Positions 34,937 through 43,756 of a stretch of 64,000 nucleotides of DNA are shown one piece after another (within the stretch, counting starts at the first letter, position 1; the number at the start of each line of letters is the position of its first letter). A program made the position numbers and the translations under genes. The stretch is from assembly GCA_002422605.1 (NCBI GenBank), contig DISW01000016.1, positions 62,001 to 126,000 of the forward strand. The letters run 5' to 3'. The notes under the pieces are model-generated. The model ran no database searches, had not been told where the DNA came from, and saw only the letters and a list, made by a program, of their open reading frames with translations. Origin of the DNA: Bacteriovoracaceae bacterium UBA6200. GTDB lineage: Bacteria > Bdellovibrionota > Bacteriovoracia > Bacteriovoracales > Bacteriovoracaceae.

Positions 34937-35991
34937 AGGTAGCCGCGCTCCATTTGATCTCTTTCAATGGCATCAAAAAGTGCCTGGAAGTTCCCGTTAC
35001 CAAATCCCCAATGATTCTTACGTTGGATATATTCAAAGAATAATGGCCCAATGTAGGTATCAGAGAAAATTTGCTGAAGATAACCTTCCTCATCTCCATC
35101 AACCAGAATCCCTAAGTTCTCCAGTACGGCCAGATCTTCAGTTACTTTGAATGGACGACTTGGAATCGCATCATAATAAGTCTTAGGCGGGGCCGACATG
35201 AATTTAAGGCCACGTGTTCTTAATTCAGAAACGGTTGAGATAATATCTGGTGTCATCACTGCAATATGCTGAACGCCTGGACCTTTGTGAAGATCGAGGA
35301 ATTCCTGAATCTGAGATTTTCCGCCTTCTTTCTCAGGTTCATTGATAGGAATAATGATCGAGTTATCAGCAAGCTGAACAACTTTAGAATTAAGTCCAGT
35401 CTTCGTTCCTTTAATATCAAAGTAGCGAGTTTCAACAAAACCATAGGTTCTCTTATAGAACTCTACCCAATGATCCATCTGACCTTTAGGAACGTTATTG
35501 GTGAGGTGATCTATTCTTGAAATGCGGGTTTGAAGAGGTCTGGCATCCGGATCATTTTCAACATGCTTAAAGCCTGGACGAAACTGACCGGTAGGTCTTT
35601 CGACAAACTCGTTAACCACATCTCCAAAACCTTGTATCGAAGCCGTCTTAGTGATTCCGTTTTCTGTTTCTTCAATTTTAAAATCATGAATAAGTTTAGC
35701 GCCATTTTTCAAAGTGACTTCAAGGGCCTTCTCGACATTCTCAACCTGGAAAGAAATTTTACTGACGCCTTCACCATGAGCTTTAAAATATTGGCGGGCA
35801 AGATTATTTTCATTCTGGGAAGCTTTAACCAAAAAGCGGATTTGTCCCTGAGTATAAAGACGAGAATCTTCACTTGAAGCTGTTTGAGTAAACCCCATAT
35901 CTGAAAAGAGCTTAACTGTAGGTGACTGTAAGTTATCAACCGTAAACTCAAGGTGATCAATATTTTTTAAACCTGCTGGGTTTTGCGACAT
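34933..35991 (-). CDS. hppD: 4-hydroxyphenylpyruvate dioxygenase
   Basis: Non-haem Fe(II) dioxygenase converting 4-hydroxyphenylpyruvate to homogentisate in tyrosine degradation. It has two vicinal-oxygen-chelate halves; the iron ligands in the C-terminal half are His162 (RIDHLTNN), His242 (GVQHIAV) and Glu320 (FFEYIQR), and GFGNGNFQALF near the end closes the active site. The start at 35991 has AAGGAG 7 bp upstream; an in-frame start 12 codons earlier lacks one. Length is 352 residues. Homogentisate dioxygenase is not next to it. Confidence 0.93.
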   Translation of the reverse strand: MSQNPAGLKNIDHLEFTVDNLQSPTVKLFSDMGFTQTASSEDSRLYTQGQIRFLVKASQNENNLARQYFKAHGEGVSKISFQVENVEKALEVTLKNGAKLIHDFKIEETENGITKTASIQGFGDVVNEFVERPTGQFRPGFKHVENDPDARPLQTRISRIDHLTNNVPKGQMDHWVEFYKRTYGFVETRYFDIKGTKTGLNSKVVQLADNSIIIPINEPEKEGGKSQIQEFLDLHKGPGVQHIAVMTPDIISTVSELRTRGLKFMSAPPKTYYDAIPSRPFKVTEDLAVLENLGILVDGDEEGYLQQIFSDTYIGPLFFEYIQRKNHWGFGNGNFQALFDAIERDQMERGYL

Positions 35992-36051
35992 AAAATCTCT
36001 CCTTAAAATCTTTTCTAGATCTTTCAATGAATGACCTGGAAAGTCAAAAAA

Positions 36052-36555
36052 TTACCGGCGGGTTTTCTTTTTGCCGGGAGGACTGAGGGTATAACAGTCC
36101 TCTTTAAGAATAGGGTGGTAATAATCGGCTTCATCTCTTAGGACTTGCGCAGTTGTGGATTCTACAGCACAAACTTCCACTCTCACTCCTTCAGATTTTA
36201 AGTGGCGCACTAATTCAACATAGTCGGAATCTCCTGACAAGATGATGATGGAATCAACTTTGCTGGAGAGCTGGGTGGCCTTAATACTGAGGGGAATATC
36301 AGCTGATTTATGACAAGGTCTAACTGAGCCGTGATATTTTGAATGAAGTCTTTCCGCAAGTTTAGAGGAAATACTTTTCCCCTCTCGAAAATAAATCAAG
36401 CGATTTAGTCCACGCCCTTTGAGTAATCGAGGGATCAGAACATCAAAATTGATCATCATGTTCTGCCCTTTATTTTCATTTTCCAGTGAGCGCTCAATAT
36501 TATTCCCATCAACTAAAATCGCCACTGATTGGGATATAAGAATAGGTTCGTCCAT
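36052..36555 (-). CDS. NYN-domain (LabA/DUF88-like) putative ribonuclease
   Basis: A 167-residue PIN-like nuclease-fold protein. The acidic active-site residues are seen in VAILVDGNNIE (Asp16), KSADIPLSIKA (Asp86) and IIILSGDSDYVELV (Asp109, Asp111), the standard NYN signature. The C-terminus is a Lys/Arg tail (GKKKTRR), which may bind RNA. Targets are unknown. It is separated by 60 bp from hppD and diverges from the oxidoreductase gene. Confidence 0.82.
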   Translation of the reverse strand: MDEPILISQSVAILVDGNNIERSLENENKGQNMMINFDVLIPRLLKGRGLNRLIYFREGKSISSKLAERLHSKYHGSVRPCHKSADIPLSIKATQLSSKVDSIIILSGDSDYVELVRHLKSEGVRVEVCAVESTTAQVLRDEADYYHPILKEDCYTLSPPGKKKTRR

Positions 36556-36587
36556 AGTTTCAAGTCCTTGAATTTACTTTTTGCTAA

Positions 36588-36616
36588 TTGCTCTAATGTC
36601 AGAGGGAGGGTATAAC
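36588..36616 (+). promoter_or_regulatory. Sigma-70-type promoter of the oxidoreductase gene
   Basis: TTGCTC (36588-36593), 17-bp spacer, TATAAC (36611-36616), predicting a start near 36623 and a leader of about 25 nt. Confidence 0.55.
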
Positions 36617-36647
36617 AAAAGGGTTTATTTACCCTCGAGATTTAACA

Positions 36648-39600
36648 ATGACCTACAAGATTCTCAATGGCAACGAATTACTCATTCAAGGCGCGTTAGA
36701 GGCCGGATTCAATCTTTATACCGGATACCCCGGTTCTCCTCTTGCTGATTTTTTCAATATCCTCCACGAGGAAAAAGAAGCGCTACAAAAAAAAGGTATT
36801 CGAGTCGTTATCGCAAACTCTGAAGCCAATGCGGCAGCGATGGCCTCAGGTGCAAAGATGGCCGGACAAAATGTCTTAGTCGCCATGAAATCCATGGGGC
36901 TTCATGTTGCCTCCGATGCATTAAGTGTTGGGAATTTTGCTAATCCAAGTAATGAAAAAAAGAATGGAGTGGTGGTCGCTGTAGGAGATGATCCTTGGTC
37001 TATGTCAACATCAACTCCTGCTGATTCTCGTTATCTTTTTAAGCATCTTCACATGCCCTTTTTAGAACCATCTTCTCCTCAGGAATTAAAAGATTGGGTT
37101 CGTCATGCTTTAGAACTTTCTCAAGAAAGTTCTGTGTATGCAGGATTACTCGTGACAACTTTCATGGCCGAAGGTGGTGGTCGAGTTTTAGTTGGAGAAG
37201 AGAAAGAAGTTTCTCATGAACCTATTACTCTGGACCCTTCTACATTTAATCTTCAGGCGAATGTGATGGTTCCGCCAAACTCTCTTATTGCTGATAAAGA
37301 AATGATCCTGAATCGTTTCCCCCAAGTGAAAGTTGCTTTGGAAAAACTTGCTCTGGATCGTATCAGCGGAAATGTCAGTTCAAAGCTCGCCATCCTTTCA
37401 GGCGGTGGAGTCTTTGAAACCCTTAAGCAGGTTCTCGAAGAATCAAAACTTCTTGAGGAGTTCGCTCTTTATAAGGCCGCTTCCTCTTACCCATTTAATG
37501 AATCTCAACTTCTTCCATTCCTGGCCAATAAAGAGACTTTAGTGGTGGTAGAAGAGAAGCGAGGGTTTCTGGAAGGAGAAGTTCGGGCCCTTATCAGTAA
37601 GCATAAACTTTCTATTGAAGTCTTCGGTAAAGACTTTGGAGATGTCGAAGGCTTTCCGGCCTTTGGTGGTCTCTCCTATGAAATGATTTATCAGAAGCTC
37701 AATTTATTACTGGATGTTCTTCAACATAAAAGAGAAGAAGTGAATTGCGCTCTCCCAACGAAACTGGATGTAGCGGTTCCCAGAAGACTCCCGACATTTT
37801 GTCCGGGATGCCCTCATCGTGAGACATTAAGTATCATGAAAGATGTGAGGGCCAGTCTCGCCAATAAAAATGTAAACCTTATCTCTCATGGAGATGTGGG
37901 ATGTTATTCTTTGTCTTTCCTTGAGCCTTTTAAGGAAATGCATGATCTCTCAGCAATGGGCCAGGGTGGAGCTCTCGGAGCAGGTACGGATCTTTTCACC
38001 ACCAATCCTTCAGTGGTTCTGATGGGAGATTCTACTTTCTTTCACTCAGGAATGACTTCCATTTCGAATTCTGTCCAGATGGGACACAATATCACTTATA
38101 TTTTACTGGATAATGACAATACGGCGATGACCGGTCACCAGGTAACTCCGCGGACAGGTATTTCTGTTGAGGGAGAAACAAGACCCCGTCAGAGCATGCT
38201 TCAGGTGGCGCGCTCACTACGTGTAAGTGAGGCCCTGGAAGTTAATCCATCAGATAGATATTTTTATAAGAACCTCCTCCTTGAATATGTTCAAAAGCCC
38301 GGAGTGAAGGTGATTGTTTCCAATAAGGAATGCGGTCTTACTTTCCATGGCCGAAAGAAAAGAGAAGAGCGAAAACTTTTTAAAGAAGGTAAAACCGAAG
38401 ACGTCCGGGAATTTTACCAAATTAATACTTTGGCCTGCGAAGATTGCCGTGTCTGCGTTGAGATGACAGGTTGTCCTGGATTATCTCAATCTCATGATGC
38501 CTATGGCACGAAAGTGATGATTGATCCCCAGATCTGTGTCTCTGACTCTTATTGTACCAAAATTAAGGCCTGCCCAAGTTTTGAACTGGTGAAGGTCCAT
38601 AACTATCATCCCACTAAGTATAAAGATAAAGTGGTAGACACCTCATCTTGGGATCACCTCTCACTTCCAAAAACAATCAAAGACCTTGATACTATCGCTC
38701 AAGGTTCAGATTTTAGGGCCATTGTTATCGGAGTAGGTGGCTCAGGGGTTACGACTATTTCTCGAATACTTGCTGAAGCTGGATCCAGCATGGGCGGACG
38801 AGATGATCTTGAATTTAAGTTCATGGATCAAAAAGGTCTCGCTCAAAGAAATGGTTCAGTCATTTCCCATCTTGCGATCTTCAGTCAAAGTAAATCCCAT
38901 GGTCCCGTTGTTCCGGTGGCCACGGCCGATCTGGTGGTCTCTCCTGACCTTTTAGAGGGCTCTCGTGCCATTGAGTATCTTTCTCCTCAGGGCCTTCTTA
39001 TTGTAGATGAAGAGTTCCAAATGCCTCTATCGATCTTGCTTGATCGAGGGATCAAGGCCCCGGTGACCACACCAGAGATTCTTCAAAATGAATTAAAAGA
39101 AAAATTAAAAGACCGAGTCATCATGGCGCCTTTAAAACAAATGAGCTTTGAGCGTTTCGGTCGTCCGGTCTATGCCTCGGCGATGATTTTAGGAATTGCC
39201 TTCCAGGCAGGGCGTCTTCCCTTCACACTGGAAAATGTAAAAGAAGCTTTTCTTGCTGCTGTTCCTAAGGCCGAGCGAGAGGCCAACTGGGAAGCTTTCC
39301 AAATGGGGAGAGATTGGTACGGTCATCAAACCCAACCGGCCAAAAAAACCAGTGAGGAAGAAGCACTCTGGAAAAAAAGTGTCGGTATGGCCGCCTATCC
39401 ATGGCAATCATCTCAGCGTTTCATCGACTTATGGTCCGGCTACATAAAAATGTTCACTGAAAGATTTCCGGAAATTCCGGTAAACCATATCAGGCAATAT
39501 CTTCATGATCTGATCGTCTTTGATCAGGGGAAGAATTTAGGCGCCTTTTATCAGGACGCTCTGGAACTTCAAAAACTCTATAGCGGAGAAGAACTGGCGG

Positions 39601-40010
39601 TGGCCTTAAGAACTCTCACTAAAACTTACTGGATTAAAGATGAGATCTTTGTTTCTCATCAAATGATCTCCCCACTTAAAACCAGTGAAGATGAACTTCG
39701 CTATGAGAAACTCGGAACCTCTTTTGAAGTGGTTCATATTAATCGTCCATCTTTTGTAGTGGGAGGTAAGAAAATTGAATTCGATTTCTCACCAAAGCCC
39801 TGGATGCTGAAAATGATGAGACATATGCGTATCCTCAGGAAGTTCATGCCTGAGTGGCACACAACTGAAAAAGCGATCTCCAAGGCCATTAGAATTGAGC
39901 TTAAAAAGGGTCTTTCCCGGGAAAGCTTGATGGAACTTGATAATATTAAGGGCTACCGTGAAGTAAGATATCGCCTGGCCTCAAAGTATTTAGGTCAAAG
40001 CTATGTCTAA
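36648..40010 (+). CDS. Fused indolepyruvate (arylpyruvate) ferredoxin oxidoreductase
   Basis: A 1120-residue fusion of IorA- and IorB-type parts. Residues 1-160 carry the pyrimidine-binding region (YTGYPGSPL, the conserved Glu in NSEANAAA). About 385-560 is the thiamine-diphosphate domain (FCPGCPHRETL, GDVGCYSLSF, MGDSTFFHSG). Two Cys clusters at about 597-609 and 626-640 (CEDCRVC, then CxxxxxxC spaced) bind iron-sulfur centres. About 680-860 is the gamma domain (VIGVGGSGVTTISRILA), and a C-terminal extension of about 200 residues follows. The family converts aryl 2-oxo acids from aromatic amino acids to aryl-acetyl-CoA with ferredoxin reduction, so it could supply phenylacetyl-CoA to the paa-type operon. 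Confidence 0.9.
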   Translation: MTYKILNGNELLIQGALEAGFNLYTGYPGSPLADFFNILHEEKEALQKKGIRVVIANSEANAAAMASGAKMAGQNVLVAMKSMGLHVASDALSVGNFANPSNEKKNGVVVAVGDDPWSMSTSTPADSRYLFKHLHMPFLEPSSPQELKDWVRHALELSQESSVYAGLLVTTFMAEGGGRVLVGEEKEVSHEPITLDPSTFNLQANVMVPPNSLIADKEMILNRFPQVKVALEKLALDRISGNVSSKLAILSGGGVFETLKQVLEESKLLEEFALYKAASSYPFNESQLLPFLANKETLVVVEEKRGFLEGEVRALISKHKLSIEVFGKDFGDVEGFPAFGGLSYEMIYQKLNLLLDVLQHKREEVNCALPTKLDVAVPRRLPTFCPGCPHRETLSIMKDVRASLANKNVNLISHGDVGCYSLSFLEPFKEMHDLSAMGQGGALGAGTDLFTTNPSVVLMGDSTFFHSGMTSISNSVQMGHNITYILLDNDNTAMTGHQVTPRTGISVEGETRPRQSMLQVARSLRVSEALEVNPSDRYFYKNLLLEYVQKPGVKVIVSNKECGLTFHGRKKREERKLFKEGKTEDVREFYQINTLACEDCRVCVEMTGCPGLSQSHDAYGTKVMIDPQICVSDSYCTKIKACPSFELVKVHNYHPTKYKDKVVDTSSWDHLSLPKTIKDLDTIAQGSDFRAIVIGVGGSGVTTISRILAEAGSSMGGRDDLEFKFMDQKGLAQRNGSVISHLAIFSQSKSHGPVVPVATADLVVSPDLLEGSRAIEYLSPQGLLIVDEEFQMPLSILLDRGIKAPVTTPEILQNELKEKLKDRVIMAPLKQMSFERFGRPVYASAMILGIAFQAGRLPFTLENVKEAFLAAVPKAEREANWEAFQMGRDWYGHQTQPAKKTSEEEALWKKSVGMAAYPWQSSQRFIDLWSGYIKMFTERFPEIPVNHIRQYLHDLIVFDQGKNLGAFYQDALELQKLYSGEELAVALRTLTKTYWIKDEIFVSHQMISPLKTSEDELRYEKLGTSFEVVHINRPSFVVGGKKIEFDFSPKPWMLKMMRHMRILRKFMPEWHTTEKAISKAIRIELKKGLSRESLMELDNIKGYREVRYRLASKYLGQSYV

Positions 40011-41349
40011 GATTATTGATGCTGTTTCTATCGTCATGACTTGTGGAGATGAGATTTTCGCTATTCAGAGACAATTTTATCTCAAAGCTTTTCCCGGGTA
40101 CTGGTCTTTTCCCGGCGGAAAAGTTGATCCAGGCGATGAATCTTTTTCCCTGACCCACGAAATAACCAAAGACTTAGATCCAAGGCTTTTGGGTGCGGCC
40201 GTAAGAGAAGGGCAGGAAGAACTGGGAATTGATCTCCGGGAAGAAATTAAAAATGGCACAGTCCGGTCTATTCATTGCCTTGGACTGGCCGTGACTCCGG
40301 ATTTCAATCCTTATAGATTTGCCACTTACTTTTTTAAAGTCGATTTTAAAAAGAAAGTAAACTTTATCGTGGATGAGAACGAAGCACGAATTGCCAAATG
40401 GATGAGTGCCGAGAATCTATTGTCTGAATTCAATAAGGGTCAAATCCTCGCAGTTCCTCCCACCATTAAAGTGATTGAGACATTAGGTAGAGATCCTGAA
40501 ACCACCGCCATTGAAGACTTAAATGTAATCTATGATGGAGAGGAATTTGTTCCTTGTATCGAGTCTCTTAAGGGCATGCCTCAGATCATGGCCTTATCTC
40601 ATACGCTTCCTCCGGCCACCAGAACTAATTCTTTCTTGATCGGAGACGCCGGATCTCCTCGTCTGTTGATCGACCCATCTCCTAAGGATGATGAAGAATA
40701 CAGAAAATTTAAAAATACCGTGATGAGCATGGGAGCAGATAAGATACTGATTACCCATCATCACCCTGATCATTATGAGCGCTCAAACCAGCTTGCCCGT
40801 GAATTGAATCTTCCGGTTCTTCTTAGTGCTTACACTTTGGAGAGAATTATCCGCGAGGATAAAGATTATTTCGCTGGCATTGAAATAGAAATCATTAAAG
40901 AAAATGATTGTGTCACTCGCTGGCTCACTCATGATGTTTTAGTGATGGAAGTCCCCGGACATGATGAAGGGCAGGTTGCTCTTTACTCAAGAGATCTTAG
41001 TTGGTTTTTGGCCGGAGATTTATTTCAAGGTATTGGGACAGTCGTGATCGGCGGTGAAGCTGGAAATATGAAAAAGTATTTTCAGACATTAGAAAAGATT
41101 ATTGAACTTTCTCCCAAGATACTTTTTCCATCTCACGGCATTGGTCTTGGCGGCACTTATATCTTAGAGAAAACTTTAGAGCACCGAAAACTTCGTGAAG
41201 AACAAATTCTAAATTGTTTCAAAAGAGGTCTGAGTGAAGAAGAAATGCTCGCTGAGATTTATGTGGATGTAAGAAAAGATCTTTGGCCTTACGCTCTCGA
41301 GAACATTCAGAAACATTTAGAAAAATTAAAAGCAGATGGAAAATGTTAA
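40003..41349 (+). CDS. Nudix hydrolase fused to a metallo-beta-lactamase-fold hydrolase
   Basis: A 448-residue two-domain protein. Residues 1-165 form a Nudix domain: PGGKVDPGDE (38-46) and REGQEELGI (68-76) are the two halves of the Nudix box, but 21 residues separate the Glu and Arg instead of 7, an insertion of 14. Residues 195-400 form a metallo-beta-lactamase domain with THHHPDH (251-257), VPGHDEGQ, AGDLF and FPSHGIG. The last 50 residues look like the winged-helix tail of LACTB2-like proteins. A CoA-derivative or nucleotide substrate is possible. It overlaps the oxidoreductase gene by 8 bp, so the two are cotranscribed. Confidence 0.85.
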   Translation: MSKIIDAVSIVMTCGDEIFAIQRQFYLKAFPGYWSFPGGKVDPGDESFSLTHEITKDLDPRLLGAAVREGQEELGIDLREEIKNGTVRSIHCLGLAVTPDFNPYRFATYFFKVDFKKKVNFIVDENEARIAKWMSAENLLSEFNKGQILAVPPTIKVIETLGRDPETTAIEDLNVIYDGEEFVPCIESLKGMPQIMALSHTLPPATRTNSFLIGDAGSPRLLIDPSPKDDEEYRKFKNTVMSMGADKILITHHHPDHYERSNQLARELNLPVLLSAYTLERIIREDKDYFAGIEIEIIKENDCVTRWLTHDVLVMEVPGHDEGQVALYSRDLSWFLAGDLFQGIGTVVIGGEAGNMKKYFQTLEKIIELSPKILFPSHGIGLGGTYILEKTLEHRKLREEQILNCFKRGLSEEEMLAEIYVDVRKDLWPYALENIQKHLEKLKADGKC

Positions 41350-41371
41350 AGCCCCATAAATGGGGCTTTAA
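41346..41371. terminator. Stem-loop between convergent genes
   Basis: TTAAAGCCCCAT (41346-41357) and ATGGGGCTTTAA (41360-41371) are perfect 12-bp arms. The arm overlaps the stop of the Nudix fusion gene and lies 6 bp beyond the end of the opposing small gene; T runs are short on both sides. Confidence 0.6.
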
Positions 41372-41376
41372 AAAAA

Positions 41377-41595
41377 CTAGTTAAGAAGTGATTGATGGAC
41401 GTACAGTCGATAGATTTTATCTTTAGTCCTTCTGATGGCAAAATTCCCACTTTCTTTTTGCTCAACCAGAAATTGATAAAAGTCCGGCTTGGTATCAGCA
41501 ATTTCAAGTACTGATTTCCCTTCGAACTCCCCGAAGTCGATAACAACTTTATCTTCTTCAATAATACCCGTAAGCGGACTCTGTTCCTGCGCCAT
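41377..41595 (-). CDS. Small conserved protein with ExoX-C-terminal-like motif
   Basis: A 72-residue protein. VVIDFGEFEGKSVLEIADTKPDFY is reminiscent of the GKYKGKSLEEIAxTDPxYLxWL motif found at the C-terminus of ExoX-type nucleases and in small stand-alone proteins. No catalytic residues are apparent. A strong ribosome site (AAGGAGGGAATA) supports the start. An overlapping frame of similar length lacks a ribosome site and was not taken. Confidence 0.7.
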   Translation of the reverse strand: MAQEQSPLTGIIEEDKVVIDFGEFEGKSVLEIADTKPDFYQFLVEQKESGNFAIRRTKDKIYRLYVHQSLLN

Positions 41596-41683
41596 TATTC
41601 CCTCCTTAGAATTCTGGTAAGTTTCTACCTTGAAACTTTTGCTATAGTTTGATTATGGAAAAATTATGATGACTTTGAAAAGC

Positions 41684-42703
41684 CTAGTTTTTGTAAAATT
41701 GCTTTAAAAAGATAACTAATGCTTTAAACTCTTGAGGGTAATCATCGGCCATCATCTTTTTAATCAGTTCTAATGATTGAAAAAGACTCAAACCCTTGCG
41801 ATAGGGGCGATCTGTTGTCATTGCGACCAAAATATCAAACACAGACACTAAGGTACTCTCAAGTCCGAAAATAATATCCGGCTCCGATTTCTTCTTATCC
41901 TTACTGATCAAGTCTTTCATTTTATCATTGAGAAAATGATGGTGCTTTATGATAGTGAGATAATTTTTAGAGAAGGGAACTCGACCTTCTAAGAGATCAA
42001 AGGAGAAGTCGGCATGATTTGCAAATAATTCCTGGTCACGTGTGGTTAATGTTTTTAAATCATACTTATCGCCGGGGATCATAGATATCCCGATATCTTT
42101 CAGGTAACTGGTGAGAAATAAATTCTCAATTTCTTTATCGTGAAACAAATGAATTGATTGCAGAAAAGAAAGTAAGAGCAGCGAAGAAAGCATCGGCTGT
42201 GCAAGTGTGAAGTGAAAATTTTCTCGTAAAAGATTGTGATAAAAATTTGATTGGAGCTTTTTATTCTCCAGTAAAAACTTGCTGAGATTTTGTGAACTTT
42301 GAAATTGAAGCATCAATAGTTCATCGTTGTGTGGATTATGGTAAAGGCCTCCCAAATTTAAAGAGAGAAGCTTCAAATCCTTCGTTCCATTTTCCAGAGG
42401 ATCGCCAACTGAAAGAGATCGGGTTACTTTAATTAGCGCCGTTTCAAGGTTCTTCTTAATCTCTAACATATCGGCAGGGTAAAGATAAACTTCCCGGTGT
42501 TCATTCTTGATCAAAGTATTAATTTGCTCTTTAGAGGGAACACTACTTTCATTGATAACCGGATAAAACAGACCATTCTTAAAAATGTATACCGGATGCT
42601 TAAGTTTTCGCGCAAGGTATAGCTCTCCTACAAGAATTGAGCGTAGTTTTAGCGAAAGCTTATGTTGTTCTGTGTATGAAATAAAATTACTGGCCTGGAG
42701 CAT
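41684..42703 (-). CDS. Degenerate HD-GYP-like signalling protein
   Basis: A 339-residue protein with no recognised N-terminal domain (1-150) and a C-terminal half that follows the HD-GYP layout: SYLKDIGISMIP in place of LLHDIGKIGIP, a later His in LFANHADFSFDLLEG, IIKHHHFLND in place of HHExxDGxGYP, and VFDILVAMTTDRPYRKG, which keeps the usual RPYR. The HD pair has become Lys-Asp and the GYP motif is lost, so c-di-GMP hydrolysis is unlikely; a binding or scaffolding role is inferred. Several HD-GYP proteins occur in Bdellovibrio-type bacteria. Confidence 0.72.
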   Translation of the reverse strand: MLQASNFISYTEQHKLSLKLRSILVGELYLARKLKHPVYIFKNGLFYPVINESSVPSKEQINTLIKNEHREVYLYPADMLEIKKNLETALIKVTRSLSVGDPLENGTKDLKLLSLNLGGLYHNPHNDELLMLQFQSSQNLSKFLLENKKLQSNFYHNLLRENFHFTLAQPMLSSLLLLSFLQSIHLFHDKEIENLFLTSYLKDIGISMIPGDKYDLKTLTTRDQELFANHADFSFDLLEGRVPFSKNYLTIIKHHHFLNDKMKDLISKDKKKSEPDIIFGLESTLVSVFDILVAMTTDRPYRKGLSLFQSLELIKKMMADDYPQEFKALVIFLKQFYKN

Positions 42704-42756
42704 CCCTGTACCTCTGAGGGTATTTTAACCCAAAATCGGTACAGGGAGAGGAAATT

Positions 42757-43755
42757 CTACAAATTATGGAGGTGTTCTTCTAAGTAGGCGGTAAATGAGT
42801 GACCATTGGCCTCCATCATCTTAGGAAACATGGAAATCGAAGTGGAGCCTGGAAAAGTATTAATCTCGTTGAGGTAAACTCTGCCATTATCCAGGAAGAA
42901 ATCAATTCGGGATAAATGACGGATCTTGAGGCCCTGATAAAGTTTAGTAGCATAGTCAGTGATTGTGGCCACCTGTTCAGGAGTCACATTCTCAGCTTTA
43001 ATAATTGTTTGTGATTGGCTAGCGGCCGAATACTTCTCTTCGTAAGTATAAAAAGTAGAAGTCGGTGTTATAATTTCTCCAGGGTATGAAATATGGATTT
43101 TCCCATCAAACTCATAGGCCGAAACTTCCAATTCTCGCGGTTTCATTCTTTTCTCGACCAGAACGAAGGGCGAGAGGGTGAAAGCCTCATTCAGGGTCTT
43201 TTTGGGGTCCTGGCCTTGTGCCAGAATGTAGCAGCCAACCGAAGAACCTTGATTGGAAGCTTTAATAACAATTTCACCATGAAGTTTCTGGAATTCTAAT
43301 ACTTCATTAAGTGTCTTTTCATTATTTTCAGAAGCAAAAATATAAGGAGTGTTCTCAACTCCTAAGGCCGTGGCCCATAACTTGGTTGTGATCTTGTTAA
43401 AACACATCTTAGATGTTTCTGAATTACAGCCAAAATAGGGAAGTTTGATCATTTCAAAATAAGACTGAAGGTCTCCGGTTTCTCCGGGATAACCATGGAT
43501 ACAAGGGATCGCCACATCGATTCTAATGCCGGGATCCCCATCCTGTTCAAAGGCCCGGAGATAGCGCTTACCATCGAGTAAGTACTTCTTACCGGTATTA
43601 TCAATCCACTGACCTTGTTTATCAATCTCGATCGAAATGGTGTTGAAAGAGGGCATCTGTGCCAGTGCCGCTTCATAAAACTTAACTGAGCGAAGTGAAA
43701 CTTCATGTTCACTGCTTCCTCCCCCGCAAAGGAGGAGGACATTTTTTTGATTCAT
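42757..43755 (-). CDS. ddl: D-alanine-D-alanine ligase
   Basis: ATP-grasp ligase making D-Ala-D-Ala for peptidoglycan. The N-terminal GGGSSEHEVSLRS, the ATP-grasp core (VIKASNQGSSVGCY), the catalytic-loop region KYSAASQSQ, and the metal-binding end LNEINTFPGSTSISMFP are clear. It is 332 residues long. It follows thrS by 1 bp, so the two form a leftward pair. Confidence 0.94.
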   Translation of the reverse strand: MNQKNVLLLCGGGSSEHEVSLRSVKFYEAALAQMPSFNTISIEIDKQGQWIDNTGKKYLLDGKRYLRAFEQDGDPGIRIDVAIPCIHGYPGETGDLQSYFEMIKLPYFGCNSETSKMCFNKITTKLWATALGVENTPYIFASENNEKTLNEVLEFQKLHGEIVIKASNQGSSVGCYILAQGQDPKKTLNEAFTLSPFVLVEKRMKPRELEVSAYEFDGKIHISYPGEIITPTSTFYTYEEKYSAASQSQTIIKAENVTPEQVATITDYATKLYQGLKIRHLSRIDFFLDNGRVYLNEINTFPGSTSISMFPKMMEANGHSFTAYLEEHLHNL

Positions 43756-43756
43756 A

